A DNA stretch of 64,000 nucleotides from an uncultured Collinsella sp. (GCA_900541725.1 UQLB01000009.1:1-64000); one strand, 5' to 3'; shown: positions 17,187 through 25,520, counted from the stretch's first letter. Notes: a model not told the origin generated them from the letters alone. Translations and numbers: made by a program.

Positions 17187-17828
17187 ATGGCACTTGAGAA
17201 GATTGACATCGACACCCTCGACCCGGCGGCGACCATCGTCGTGGCAACGGGCAATGCCCATAAGCTCACCGAGATCGAGGCCATTTTGGGCAAGGTCATG
17301 CCCGAGGTGCGCTTTGTGGCGCTCGGCCAGCTGGGCGATTTTGAGGACCCCGAGGAAAACGGCACGACGTTTTTGGAGAACGCCATCATCAAGGCACAGG
17401 CTGCGGTCGAGGAGACGGGCCTTATGGCCATTGCCGATGATTCGGGCTTGGTCGTCGACGCGCTGGACGGTGAGCCCGGTGTGTATAGCGCGCGCTACGC
17501 GGGCATTCACGGCGACGATGCCGCCAACAACGCCAAGCTGCTCGTTAACTTGGAAGGCGTGGCAGACGAGGATCGCACCGCGCGTTTTATGAGTGTCGTC
17601 GCGCTCATCGACACGGATGGTCTGGTCACCTATGGTGAGGGCGCCTGCGAGGGCGTTATCGCGCACGAGGGCCGCGGCGATCACGGCTTTGGCTACGACC
17701 CGCTGTTCCTGCCGGTCGACACGCCGGGCAAGACCATGGCCGAGCTGACGGCGGACGAGAAGAACGCCATCAGCCATCGTTTCCACGCGCTCGAGCATCT
17801 GTCCGCCAAGCTGACGGGCGAGGAGTAG
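17187..17828 (+). CDS. rdgB: XTP/dITP pyrophosphatase (RdgB/HAM1 family)
   Basis: It hydrolyses non-canonical purine nucleoside triphosphates to monophosphates, preventing their incorporation. The 213-residue protein has the N-terminal signature VVATGNAHKLTEIEAIL (residues 12-28), FLENAIIKAQAA, ADDSGLVVDAL, PGVYSARYAG and GHGFGYDPLF-like DHGFGYDPLFLP. The C-terminal SHRFHAL is conserved. Slightly long N-terminus; ATG 17187 has AAGGAGG upstream. Only three bases separate it from dtd, so they are translated together. Confidence 0.95.
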   Translation: MALEKIDIDTLDPAATIVVATGNAHKLTEIEAILGKVMPEVRFVALGQLGDFEDPEENGTTFLENAIIKAQAAVEETGLMAIADDSGLVVDALDGEPGVYSARYAGIHGDDAANNAKLLVNLEGVADEDRTARFMSVVALIDTDGLVTYGEGACEGVIAHEGRGDHGFGYDPLFLPVDTPGKTMAELTADEKNAISHRFHALEHLSAKLTGEE

Positions 17829-17831
17829 ACC

Positions 17832-18278
17832 GTGCGTGCGGTGGTGCAGCGCGTGCTCAACGCCGGCGTGACGGTCGACGGCGAGTGCGTGGGCCGCATT
17901 GGACGCGGCTACCTGGTGCTGCTGGGTGTGGGCCATGGCGATACGCGTGCCGAGGCCGACAAGCTGTGGGGCAAGCTCCGCGGGCTGCGTATCAACGAGG
18001 ACGAGAACGGCAAGACCAACCTGGCACTTGCCGATGTCGACGGCGAGGTGCTCGTGGTGTCGCAGTTCACGCTGTTTGCCGACTGCCGCCACGGCCGCCG
18101 TCCGTCGTTTACGGATGCCGGCGCCCCCGATGTCGCCAACGAGCTCTACGAGTACTTCTTGACGCTTGTGCGCGAGGACGTCGAGCAAGTAGCACATGGC
18201 ATCTTCGGCGCCGATATGAAAGTCGATCTTGTCAACGACGGTCCGTTCACCATCGTCTTGGACACCGATAGTCTGTAA
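17832..18278 (+). CDS. dtd: D-aminoacyl-tRNA deacylase
   Basis: It removes D-amino acids (and glycine) mischarged on tRNA. The 148-residue protein begins MRAVVQRV, has VSQFTLFADCRHGRRPSF with the catalytic SQ.T core, and ends with the cross-subunit Gly-Pro motif NDGPFTIVLD. The start is GTG at 17832, supported by the GAGGAG that ends rdgB. Standard length. Translationally coupled to rdgB. Confidence 0.95.
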   Translation: MRAVVQRVLNAGVTVDGECVGRIGRGYLVLLGVGHGDTRAEADKLWGKLRGLRINEDENGKTNLALADVDGEVLVVSQFTLFADCRHGRRPSFTDAGAPDVANELYEYFLTLVREDVEQVAHGIFGADMKVDLVNDGPFTIVLDTDSL

Positions 18279-18408
18279 GTAGTCAATTTGGGACCGGGCT
18301 TTTTTAGCTACTTGCGTATGGCCACAACAGGGTGCTATAGTATTAGAGTTTTGTCTATCTTAGGGGTATTATCCCCTTTTTGAATTGCACCTTCTGGAGG
18401 CCCTGTTC

Positions 18409-18705
18409 ATGGAAGAGATGGAAGTCAATCACGTCGACGACATTCACGAGAAGCTGACCGATATGGTGGGCGATCGCGTTAAGGTGAAGGCCAACATGGG
18501 CCGCACCCGCGTCGTCGAGCGCATGGGCACCATCAAGAGCGTCCATCCGGCAGTCTTTATCGTCGAGGTCGACGAGCGCCGTGGCCGCAAGTCGCGTCAG
18601 TCCTACCAGTATATTGATGTTCTCACCGGCCAGGTCGAGCTGTTCGACCCCGAGAGCGGCGAGCACATTTTTACCCCGCTCGGCAATCAGCTCGAGGAGC
18701 ACTAG
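18409..18705 (+). CDS. veg: Veg family protein
   Basis: A 98-residue protein resembling Bacillus Veg, a small protein linked to biofilm matrix control and conserved upstream of ispE in Gram-positives. Visible features are HEKLTDMVGDRVKVKANMGR, a GTIKSVHPAVFIVEVD core and SYQYIDVLTGQVELFD. The start ATG 18409 has TGGAGG before it. Three bases separate it from ispE. A short GGGG/CCCC hairpin followed by TTTTT (18362-18380) lies just upstream, a possible attenuator. Confidence 0.85.
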   Translation: MEEMEVNHVDDIHEKLTDMVGDRVKVKANMGRTRVVERMGTIKSVHPAVFIVEVDERRGRKSRQSYQYIDVLTGQVELFDPESGEHIFTPLGNQLEEH

Positions 18706-18707
18706 CG

Positions 18708-19604
18708 GTGACCGATTGGTCCCTGACCCTTTCCGCGCCGGCAAAGATCAACCTCTATCTGGGGGTTCATACCGAGCGCGACGACCGCGGCTACCATAAG
18801 GTCGATTCCCTGATGGCGGCCGTCGGTCTTGTCGATACCGTTACGGTTACGCCGGCACAGGCGCTGACCGTCCAGACGATTCCGGCATCCGACTTTCCCA
18901 TGCAAAAGAATACGGCGTATCGTGCGGCCGCTGCTATGGCCGAGCATTATGGTCGCGAAGCCAATGTCTGCATCACGATCGAGAAGCGCATCCCGTTGTG
19001 TGCCGGCCTGGGCGGTCCTTCGACGGATGCCGCGGCGGTCATTGTCGCCATGGCAGAGAGTTGGGGCATCGACCGTGCCGATCCCGCGCTGGACAACATC
19101 GCGCGCGGCATTGGCGCCGACGTTCCCTTCTTTTTGCATGCCAGCCCTGCATTTTACGTGGGTGGGGGAGACGTGCTGGCAACCGAGTACCCCGCACTTC
19201 CCGCGACACCCGTCGTGCTGGTCAAGCCGCGCGAGGCAAGCGTTTCAACAATTGAAGCCTATCGACGTTTTGACGAGACCCCAGAGCCTGCGGACAAGCC
19301 CGGAGCGATCGCATCTGCCCTTCGCTCGGGAGATGCAGGGGCGGCCTACGCACTCGTCCACAACAACCTGGGTGTCATTTCCGCGCAGATGGAGCCGCGG
19401 ATCCAAACGGTGCTCGACTGGCTCCGTTCACAGGACGGTACCATTGCCGCAAACGTGTGCGGTTCGGGTGCCTGCTCGTTTGCTCTCTGCGATAGCGCCG
19501 CCACGGCAGCCAATCTTGCGGCAGCCGCTCAACAAAACGGCTGGTGGGCTTATGCAACGGAGCTCGTTTCCGACACGGTTCGCATTGAAGCGCCAAAGAA
19601 GTAA
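18708..19604 (+). CDS. ispE: 4-diphosphocytidyl-2-C-methyl-D-erythritol kinase
   Basis: A GHMP-family kinase phosphorylating CDP-ME in the MEP isoprenoid pathway. The 298-residue protein has SAPAKINLYLGVHTERDDRG at the N-terminus with the catalytic Lys, the ATP-binding loop IPLCAGLGGPSTDAAAV (near 95-112), and VCGSGACSFAL in the C-terminal domain. The family usually has GLGGGSSNAA. Here it reads GLGGPSTDAA, conservative except for Pro. GTG start at 18708. Together with ispD and ispF in this window it shows an MEP-pathway organism. Confidence 0.94.
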   Translation: MTDWSLTLSAPAKINLYLGVHTERDDRGYHKVDSLMAAVGLVDTVTVTPAQALTVQTIPASDFPMQKNTAYRAAAAMAEHYGREANVCITIEKRIPLCAGLGGPSTDAAAVIVAMAESWGIDRADPALDNIARGIGADVPFFLHASPAFYVGGGDVLATEYPALPATPVVLVKPREASVSTIEAYRRFDETPEPADKPGAIASALRSGDAGAAYALVHNNLGVISAQMEPRIQTVLDWLRSQDGTIAANVCGSGACSFALCDSAATAANLAAAAQQNGWWAYATELVSDTVRIEAPKK

Positions 19605-19653
19605 AAATTTCTCTGGCACACGACGGAAATCTTTGTTACTATAGTCGAGCTAA

Positions 19654-19730
19654 CGGGTTGTGGCTCAGTTTGGTAGAGCACTGCGTTCGGGACGCAGGGG
19701 TCGCTGGTTCAAATCCAGTCAACCCGACCA
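19654..19730 (+). tRNA. tRNA-Pro (anticodon CGG)
   Basis: The acceptor pair is CGGGTTG/CAACCCG with A73 and encoded CCA. The anticodon stem CTGCG/CGCAG encloses TTCGGGA, giving CGG. The T-arm CTGGTTCAAATCCAG is canonical. A terminator hairpin follows directly. Confidence 0.96.
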
Positions 19731-19740
19731 GAGCATGAGG

Positions 19741-19769
19741 AGGGACCGCTTCTTGCGGTCCCTTTTTTT
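19741..19769 (+). terminator. Terminator of tRNA-Pro
   Basis: AGGGACCGC and GCGGTCCCT arms with a short TTCTT loop are followed by a run of T. Confidence 0.92.
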
Positions 19770-19777
19770 AGCTATTG

Positions 19778-19806
19778 TTGTGATACCGCGATACCCGCGG
19801 TATACT
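19778..19806 (+). promoter_or_regulatory. Putative promoter of tatA
   Basis: TTGTGA (19778-19783) and TATACT (19801-19806) are separated by 17 bases and lie 37 bases before the tatA start. The position between a terminator and a gene supports a real promoter. Confidence 0.6.
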
Positions 19807-19842
19807 CATTCGAGCTTGTCTCGCTGTATTGTGGAGGTCTAC

Positions 19843-20118
19843 ATGTTTGGACTGAGGGCACCTGAGCTCATCATTATTCTCGTTGTTGTCCTGATTATCT
19901 TTGGGCCTAAGAACCTGCCGAAGCTCGGTAAGTCCCTCGGCTCTACCGTCAAGAATATCCGCGAGGGTATGGAGGGCGACGATAAGGGCGAAACCAAGCA
20001 GGCCGAGGACGTTGTGGTCGAGGAGTCCAAGGAGGACAAGGAGATCGCAGAGCTCGAGGCCAAGCTCGCTGCTGCCAAGCAAAAGAAGGCAGAGGACAGC
20101 GACGCGGACGCAGAGTAG
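19843..20118 (+). CDS. tatA: Sec-independent translocase subunit TatA
   Basis: A 91-residue single-span membrane protein forming the Tat pore. It has a short polar N-terminus, a hydrophobic helix LIIILVVVLIIF (residues 7-18), the FGP hinge, an amphipathic helix KNLPKLGKSLGSTVKNIREG, and a highly charged Glu/Lys-rich tail. GTGGAGG lies upstream of ATG 19843. tatC is not adjacent, so the translocase genes are split in this genome. At least one protein in the window (the TrpX-like lipoprotein) has an SRR leader that could use this path. Confidence 0.92.
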   Translation: MFGLRAPELIIILVVVLIIFGPKNLPKLGKSLGSTVKNIREGMEGDDKGETKQAEDVVVEESKEDKEIAELEAKLAAAKQKKAEDSDADAE

Positions 20119-20143
20119 TCCCATCCCTTTGGGGTGAGCACCT

Positions 20144-20176
20144 GACCGGCTTGCCCGCAGGCTAGCCGGTCTTTTT
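20144..20176 (+). terminator. Terminator of tatA
   Basis: GACCGGC (20144-20150) and GCCGGTC (20165-20171) arms are followed by TTTTTCG. Confidence 0.9.
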
Positions 20177-20225
20177 CGTTTTTGTTGACAGTTGATCGTT
20201 ACATCATAGTTGGGGAGATATCCGT

Positions 20226-20696
20226 ATGGACGCAAGCCAGATCGTACTGACCGCTGAGGGCCGCCAGAAGCTCGTCGAGGAGCTCGCTTGGCGTGAGGGC
20301 GATTACGCCAAGGAGATCGTCGAGGACATCAAGGAAGCCCGCGCGTTCGGCGACCTTTCGGAGAACTCCGAGTACGATGCCGCCAAGGACAAGCAGGCCC
20401 AGAATGCTGCTCGCATCGCCGAGATTCAGGCTATTCTCGCCAACGCCCAGGTTGCTGCCACCACGGGTGATCTGACCGTCTCCATCGGTTCCACCGTTTC
20501 GTTGATTGATCCCAACGGTGAGGTCATGGAGGTCACGCTTGTCGGTACCACCGAGACCAACTCGCTCGAGCACAAGATCTCCAACGAGTCTCCGGTCGGC
20601 CACGCCATCATCGGTCACGGCGAGGGCGACTCCGTCGAGGTCGTTACGCCTTCCGGCAAGACTCGCGTCTACACCATCGCCAAGATCGCACGCTAG
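20226..20696 (+). CDS. greA: Transcription elongation factor GreA
   Basis: It rescues backtracked RNA polymerase by stimulating transcript cleavage. The 156-residue protein has an N-terminal coiled coil with the catalytic acidic tip seen as ARAFGDLSENSEYDAAKDKQ (Asp and Glu pair) and a C-terminal FKBP-like domain with ISNESPVGHAIIGHGEGDSV and VYTIAKI. Full length and typical. ATG 20226 follows GGGGAGAT. It forms a probable single unit bounded by terminators. Confidence 0.95.
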   Translation: MDASQIVLTAEGRQKLVEELAWREGDYAKEIVEDIKEARAFGDLSENSEYDAAKDKQAQNAARIAEIQAILANAQVAATTGDLTVSIGSTVSLIDPNGEVMEVTLVGTTETNSLEHKISNESPVGHAIIGHGEGDSVEVVTPSGKTRVYTIAKIAR

Positions 20697-20720
20697 ACCA
20701 CGGTCCCGCGTAAAGGTATG

Positions 20721-20757
20721 TTTTCGCTCCCTGGGACCGAATCCTGGGGAGCGTTTT
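20721..20757 (+). terminator. Terminator of greA
   Basis: CGCTCCC (20725-20731) and GGGAGCG (20747-20753) arms are followed by TTTTAG. It lies 28 bases after greA and just before lysS. Confidence 0.8.
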
Positions 20758-20775
20758 AGTTTGAGGAGCTAACTT

Positions 20776-22740
20776 ATGGCAGAGAACCAGAACGCCGCCG
20801 ATCAGGCATCGACGCTCAACGACGAGCGCGCCACCCGCCTGGCCAAGCGCGCCGCCCTGTTCGAGGCGGGCCAGAACCCCTATCCCGAGCACTCTGAGCT
20901 TGAGGACTACGTCGCCGATATCGAGACTAAGTACGCCGATCTTGCCGATGGTGAGGACACCGAGGATGTCGTGAAGATCGCCGGCCGTGTGGTCGCCAAG
21001 CGCGGTCAGGGCAAGATCATGTTCATCGTCGTGCGCGATGCGACTGCCGAGATTCAGCTGTTCTGCCGCATCAACGACATGGACGAGGCTGCCTGGAATA
21101 CGCTCAAAGCCCTCGACTTGGGCGACATCCTGGGCGTGACCGGCGTGGTTGTGCGCACCCAGCGCGGCCAGCTTTCCGTTGCCCCTAAGAGCGCGACCCT
21201 GCTTGCCAAGGCCGTTCGTCCGCTGCCCGAGAAGTTCCACGGTCTTTCCGACAAGGAGACCCGCTATCGCCAGCGCTATGTCGACCTGATCGCCAACGAC
21301 GACGTTCGCGAGACCTTCCGTAAGCGTTCGCAGATTCTCTCCACCTTCCGTCGCTTTATGGAGTCCGACGGCTACATGGAGGTCGAGACCCCCATCCTGC
21401 AGACCATCCAAGGCGGCGCTACTGCCAAGCCGTTCATTACCCACTTCAACGCGCTCGATCAGGAGTGCTACCTGCGTATTGCCACCGAGCTGCACCTCAA
21501 GCGCTGCATCGTCGGTGGTTTTGAGCGCGTGTTCGAGATCGGCCGCATCTTCCGTAACGAGGGCATGGACCTTACCCACAATCCCGAGTTCACCACGATG
21601 GAGGCCTACCGCGCCTTTTCCGATCTCGAGGGCATGAAGGCGCTCGCCCAGGGTGTCATTAAGGCCGCTAACAAGGCTATCGGCAACCCCGAGGTTATTG
21701 AGTACCAGGGCCAGACCATCGACCTGTCCGGTGAGTGGGCCAGCCGTCCCATGACCGACATCGTCTCCGACGTGCTCGGTAAGCAGGTCACCATCGACAC
21801 GCCGGTTGAGGAGCTTGCTGCCGCCGCACGCGAGAAGGGCCTGGAGATCAAGCCCGAGTGGACCGCCGGCAAGATCATCGCCGAGATCTATGACGAGCTG
21901 GGCGAGGACACTATCGTCAACCCCACCTTCGTGTGCGATTACCCCATCGAGGTTAGCCCGCTTGCCAAGCGCTTTGAGGATGACCCGCGCCTGACCCATC
22001 GCTTTGAGCTGGTCATCGCCGGCCACGAGTACGCGAACGCGTTCTCCGAGCTCAACGACCCGGTCGACCAGGCCGAGCGCTTCGCTGCCCAGATGGCCGA
22101 GAAGGCCGGCGGTGACGACGAGGCCATGGAGTACGACGAGGATTACGTGCGCGCCCTCGAGTACGGTATGCCTCCCGCGGGCGGCATTGGCATCGGTATC
22201 GACCGCGTGGTCATGCTGCTCACCAACCAGGCTTCCATCCGCGACGTGCTGCTGTTCCCGCACATGAAGCCCGAGAAGGGTTTCCAGTCCGGTGCCGCTG
22301 CTGCCAAGGCTGCCGAGGCCGGCAACACCGCGAGCCCCTTCGTCAAGTCACTCAAGCCCACGGTTGATTATTCCAAGATTGCCGTCGAGCCGCTGTTTGA
22401 GGAGTTCGTCGACTTTGATACCTTCTCCAAGAGCGACTTCCGCGCCGTGAAGGTCAAGGCATGCGAGGCCGTCAAGAAGTCCAAGAAGCTGCTGAACTTT
22501 ACGCTCGACGACGGTACCGGTACCGACCGCACCATCCTCTCCGGTATTCACGCCTATTACGAGCCCGAGGACCTGGTCGGCAAGACCTTGCTCGCCATCA
22601 CCAACCTGCCTCCGCGCAAGATGATGGGCATCCCCAGCTGCGGCATGCTCATCAGTGCCATCCACGAGGAGGAGGGCGAGGAGCGCCTCAACCTGATCCA
22701 GCTCGACGCCTCCATTCCCGCCGGCGCAAAGATGTACTAG
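20776..22740 (+). CDS. lysS: Lysyl-tRNA synthetase (class II) with C-terminal tRNA-binding domain
   Basis: It charges tRNA-Lys. Residues about 1-510 are a complete class II LysRS: an anticodon-binding OB fold (residues 75-190), motif 1 around FMESDGYMEVETPIL, motif 2 FEIGRIFRNEGMDLTHNPEF, and motif 3 GIGIGIDRVVMLL. Residues about 540-654 add an EMAP-II/Trbp111-type tRNA-binding OB domain, seen as FSKSDFRAVKVKACEAVKKS, GKTLLAITNLPPRKMMGIPS and GMLISA. That domain is common on MetRS but not on LysRS. The usual bacterial enzyme is about 500 residues. The joint contains an Ala-rich linker (GAAAAKAAEAGN). GAGGAG precedes the ATG. Confidence 0.95.
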   Translation: MAENQNAADQASTLNDERATRLAKRAALFEAGQNPYPEHSELEDYVADIETKYADLADGEDTEDVVKIAGRVVAKRGQGKIMFIVVRDATAEIQLFCRINDMDEAAWNTLKALDLGDILGVTGVVVRTQRGQLSVAPKSATLLAKAVRPLPEKFHGLSDKETRYRQRYVDLIANDDVRETFRKRSQILSTFRRFMESDGYMEVETPILQTIQGGATAKPFITHFNALDQECYLRIATELHLKRCIVGGFERVFEIGRIFRNEGMDLTHNPEFTTMEAYRAFSDLEGMKALAQGVIKAANKAIGNPEVIEYQGQTIDLSGEWASRPMTDIVSDVLGKQVTIDTPVEELAAAAREKGLEIKPEWTAGKIIAEIYDELGEDTIVNPTFVCDYPIEVSPLAKRFEDDPRLTHRFELVIAGHEYANAFSELNDPVDQAERFAAQMAEKAGGDDEAMEYDEDYVRALEYGMPPAGGIGIGIDRVVMLLTNQASIRDVLLFPHMKPEKGFQSGAAAAKAAEAGNTASPFVKSLKPTVDYSKIAVEPLFEEFVDFDTFSKSDFRAVKVKACEAVKKSKKLLNFTLDDGTGTDRTILSGIHAYYEPEDLVGKTLLAITNLPPRKMMGIPSCGMLISAIHEEEGEERLNLIQLDASIPAGAKMY

Positions 22741-22742
22741 GG

Positions 22743-22772
22743 GGTTACGGCGTTTTACCAAACGCCGTAACC
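22743..22772 (+). terminator. Perfect hairpin after lysS
   Basis: Arms GGTTACGGCGTTT (22743-22755) and AAACGCCGTAACC (22760-22772) are perfect with a four-base loop, directly after the lysS stop. There is no T tract after it, so termination would rely on the stem or another factor. Confidence 0.65.
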
Positions 22773-22786
22773 ACTCGACGCTGCAA

Positions 22787-22881
22787 GCCCGCCAGAGCGG
22801 CAATCTGCCTTTCAACTTCGGCGGCATGACCAAAAGGTCTATGCCGCCTTGTTTCAAGGCACCTTGCTCGCTCTGGCGGGC
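22787..22881. repeat. Large nested palindrome (95 bp)
   Basis: The outer arms GCCCGCCAGAGCG (22787-22799) and CGCTCTGGCGGGC (22869-22881) are perfect. An inner stem GGCGGCAT/ATGCCGCC (22820-22827, 22841-22848) sits inside. Between stems lie CCTTTCAACTTC and TTGTTTCAAGGC, similar in layout to the element at 42134-42235. Confidence 0.65.
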
Positions 22882-22925
22882 TTTCGCTGTCGTTGCAAAA
22901 ACATCGGCGTTACCTTGGTCCAGAT

Positions 22926-22983
22926 GTAGTCATTGGGGACGTTCTTAAACGACTAGTCATTCAAGAACGTCCCCAATGACTAC
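22926..22983. repeat. Perfect 21-bp inverted repeat
   Basis: The left arm 22926-22946 contains CATTGGGGACGTTCTT. The right arm 22963-22983 is its exact reverse complement. The 16-base spacer contains GACTAGTCATT, an echo of the arm sequence. It contains GGGGAC like the stop-codon palindromes but lies 186 bases from the nearest upstream stop. Confidence 0.65.
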
Positions 22984-23089
22984 TCAATGGCTATTGCGCG
23001 CATGGCTCGCATGACAGCCGTCTCTTTTATGTTTCCTTTAGCCGTCGCTGTCTAGGATGGGGGTTAGTCGATAGGAAGGGAGCACCGGG

Positions 23090-24658
23090 ATGGACGATGC
23101 GAGCGAGCGTGCAATCGAAGAGGACATGCTCGATCAGTTCAATTACTTTGATGATGAGGACGAGGAGCTGATCGACCGTCGCGAGCCAGCGCCGCTTGAT
23201 TCCTTTGATCTGGTCGATGAAGAGACTGATGAGATTGAGGACGAATCAACGGAGCCCCCACAGTCTTCGCGCCTTAACTCGCTGCTTTCGAGAGCCCCCA
23301 TGCACCACGGTGTTCGTGCCGGCGCGCTCCATATGAAAACTGACTGGCACCAGATCGTGACGGCAGGCGATGAACTTGCCGTCGATGCGCCGCTCACCGA
23401 TAAATCATCCATCATCTGCCGCACCGGTATGCTTATGCTCGCGAGCGGAACGGGTGCCTGGCGTGTACGCGATACCATGAATCGTGTTGCTGACGTGCTC
23501 GGCGTCACCATCCACGTCGACCTGAGTCTCCTATCGTTTGAGTGCACCTGCATCGAAGATGGCCACTGCTTTAATGAGGTCGTCAGCCTACCCACAACGG
23601 GGGTCAATACTCATCGCATTTGGATGATGGAGAGTTTCCTCAAGGAAATCGAGACCTATGGTCGCCGTTTTACGGTGCATGAGTATCACGAGATGCTCAA
23701 GACCGTTGAGAGTTCAAAACCTGATTACGCGCCTTGGCAACAGGGCCTTGCGGCGGCCTGTGCTTGTGGCGCCTTCGTCTTTTTGCTCGGCGGCGGCCCT
23801 ATCGAGATGGCATGCGCGTTCGTGGGCGCGGGTGTCGGCAACTTTGCCCGCTCCCATATTCTCAAGCAAGGCCTTGGTCAGTTCAGCGCGCTGACGACCG
23901 GCGTTGCGCTCGCTTGCGTTTCGTATCTGCTGGCATTACTCGGCCTTGGCCAGGTCATACCGGGGGCAATGTCGCACCAAGAAGGCTATATCGGCGCCAT
24001 GCTCTTTGTGATTCCCGGCTTTCCGCTCATTACGGCAGGCCTCGACATCGCTAAGCTCGACATGCGAAGCGGTATCGAACGTCTGTCATATGCCGTATCG
24101 ATTATTGTGATGGCGACGCTCGTAGGTTGGATGGTTGCCGAGTGTGTTGGCCTGGCGCCGGACGACTTTGCGCCGCTCGGCCTTTCGCCGCTTGCTCTTA
24201 CGCTCCTGCGCGTGGTGATGAGCTTCGTTGGCGTATTCGGCTTCTCGGTGATGTTCAACAGCCCGGTAAAGATGGCCGCGGCAGCTGGGCTGATCGGCGC
24301 CGTGTCCAATACCTTGCGCCTTACGCTCGTCGATGCGCCGACGATGCTTCCCTTCCTGGGCCTCAGCGCGGGAATGCCTCCCGAGGCGGCAGCGTTTATC
24401 GGCGCGCTGGTATCGGGGCTGCTGGCAAGCTTGGCCGAAGTCAAGCTCACCTACCCACGTATCGCCCTCACGGTGCCATCAATTGTCATTATGGTGCCGG
24501 GCCTGTATCTGTATCGCTCGATGTACTACATGTGCACCTTCGATACGGTCAATATGCTCGGTTGGTTTGTGCGTGCAGTGCTCATCGTGGCGTTTTTGCC
24601 CGTTGGTCTGGGTGTGGCACGTACACTCACCGACCCTCGCTGGCGCCACACCAGCTAA
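23090..24658 (+). CDS. Threonine/serine exporter family membrane protein (ThrE type)
   Basis: A 522-residue protein of the ThrE family, which exports threonine and serine by proton exchange in Corynebacterium. A soluble acidic N-terminal region (residues 1-75, many Asp/Glu) precedes the conserved cytoplasmic domain KSSIICRTGMLMLASGTGAWR through about residue 210. Then come about ten membrane segments in two halves (210-360 and 365-515). Both family halves are in one chain. GGAAGGGAG precedes ATG 23090. A palindrome with GGACAGG loop starts right at its stop codon. Substrate is family-based inference. Confidence 0.85.
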   Translation: MDDASERAIEEDMLDQFNYFDDEDEELIDRREPAPLDSFDLVDEETDEIEDESTEPPQSSRLNSLLSRAPMHHGVRAGALHMKTDWHQIVTAGDELAVDAPLTDKSSIICRTGMLMLASGTGAWRVRDTMNRVADVLGVTIHVDLSLLSFECTCIEDGHCFNEVVSLPTTGVNTHRIWMMESFLKEIETYGRRFTVHEYHEMLKTVESSKPDYAPWQQGLAAACACGAFVFLLGGGPIEMACAFVGAGVGNFARSHILKQGLGQFSALTTGVALACVSYLLALLGLGQVIPGAMSHQEGYIGAMLFVIPGFPLITAGLDIAKLDMRSGIERLSYAVSIIVMATLVGWMVAECVGLAPDDFAPLGLSPLALTLLRVVMSFVGVFGFSVMFNSPVKMAAAAGLIGAVSNTLRLTLVDAPTMLPFLGLSAGMPPEAAAFIGALVSGLLASLAEVKLTYPRIALTVPSIVIMVPGLYLYRSMYYMCTFDTVNMLGWFVRAVLIVAFLPVGLGVARTLTDPRWRHTS

Positions 24659-24691
24659 TTGGTGCAAGGAGGACAGGTCACTTTGCACCAA
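24659..24691 (+). repeat. Stop-codon palindrome with GGACAGG loop after the exporter gene
   Basis: Arms TTGGTGCAA (24659-24667) and TTGCACCAA (24683-24691) enclose GGAGGACAGGTCACT and begin immediately after the exporter stop codon. Same loop motif as at 17044, different arms. The following 180 bases to 24870 show no gene. Confidence 0.7.
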
Positions 24692-24876
24692 ATGAGTTGC
24701 GGTGAAATAGAGACTGAATTGCTGCTTAAAGGGTCAAAACAGTCCGTATTCCACCGCAACTTATGGGGTCGGGGGATTATTGGTGCCCTGCATCTTCATA
24801 AACTCAACGCTTACGAAGCGCGCGCCGTTCGTGTTAGGGTAGTTCCACCACATAAGTAGTCGCAGACGCACGTACC

Positions 24877-24927
24877 ACGGGCGGGCGAGATGAAGTCCCA
24901 ACAGCTCCATCTCGCCCGCCCGTTTTT
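24877..24927 (+). terminator. Strong hairpin with T tract in the leader of the DUF2798 gene
   Basis: Perfect 16-bp arms ACGGGCGGGCGAGATG (24877-24892) and CATCTCGCCCGCCCGT (24908-24923) are followed by TTTTTG. It lies only about 40 bases before the next start codon and over 200 bases after the previous stop. It may therefore be an attenuator, or the end of an unannotated small RNA from about 24780 onward. Confidence 0.75.
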
Positions 24928-24962
24928 GTTGCGTGGTGCCGCGGCGTAACACAGAAAGGACC

Positions 24963-25520
24963 ATGCCCTTTATGCCTATCAACAAACGAGAGAGCCTGCT
25001 GTTCACCTTTATCATGTGCTTTTGCATGGTGCTCTGGATGAGCATCTACAACGTCGCCCTGCAGCATGGGGCCATCAACGGCGAGGTTGTTGCCGCCGCG
25101 TGGCTCGGCTTCCCCGTTGCCTACGTTTTTGCCATGTGCTGCGACTGGTTTGTTGCCAGCCCCCTTGCTAAGGGCTTCGCCTTTAAATTCCTGGTCACGC
25201 CGGGCAAGAGCTCGCCGCTTGCCATGACGCTCGCCGTCAGCTCCTGCATGGTTGTTCCCATGGTTATCATCATGTCGCTGTACGGTGCCTGCGAGGGTCT
25301 GACGCACATGCCCGGCGGCATCCTTGCGAACCTGTATTCCGTGCCCGCGATCTGGATGATCAACATCCCGCATAATTTTGTGATGGCGCTGCCGTGGAAC
25401 CTTTTGGTAGCCGGTCCGATTTCCCACTTCGTCTTCCGTCGCGCCTTCCCTGTGGGGACGGTTTTCGAGGAGGAGCATGCCGAGCTCTTGGAGCAGGCTA
25501 TGGCTCCTGAGTGCGAGTAG
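24963..25520 (+). CDS. DUF2798-family small membrane protein
   Basis: A 185-residue protein with four hydrophobic segments in two similar halves. The first half starts KRESLLFTFIMCFCMVLWMS and the second starts SSPLAMTLAVSSCMVVPMV. This is the DUF2798 layout of paired two-helix repeats. Function of the family is unknown. ATG 24963 was chosen for the AGAAAGGA just upstream. A more distal in-frame start at 24933 lies in the hairpin tail. It is expressed downstream of a strong hairpin, suggesting regulated read-through. Confidence 0.7.
   Translation: MPFMPINKRESLLFTFIMCFCMVLWMSIYNVALQHGAINGEVVAAAWLGFPVAYVFAMCCDWFVASPLAKGFAFKFLVTPGKSSPLAMTLAVSSCMVVPMVIIMSLYGACEGLTHMPGGILANLYSVPAIWMINIPHNFVMALPWNLLVAGPISHFVFRRAFPVGTVFEEEHAELLEQAMAPECE

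Larger units (their letters stand above)
22741..23089. other. Gene-free stretch between lysS and the exporter gene
   Basis: About 350 bases without a credible gene, holding three successive palindromes (described separately) and, near the right end, the leader of the next gene with GGAAGGGAG at 23073-23081. Confidence 0.6.
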
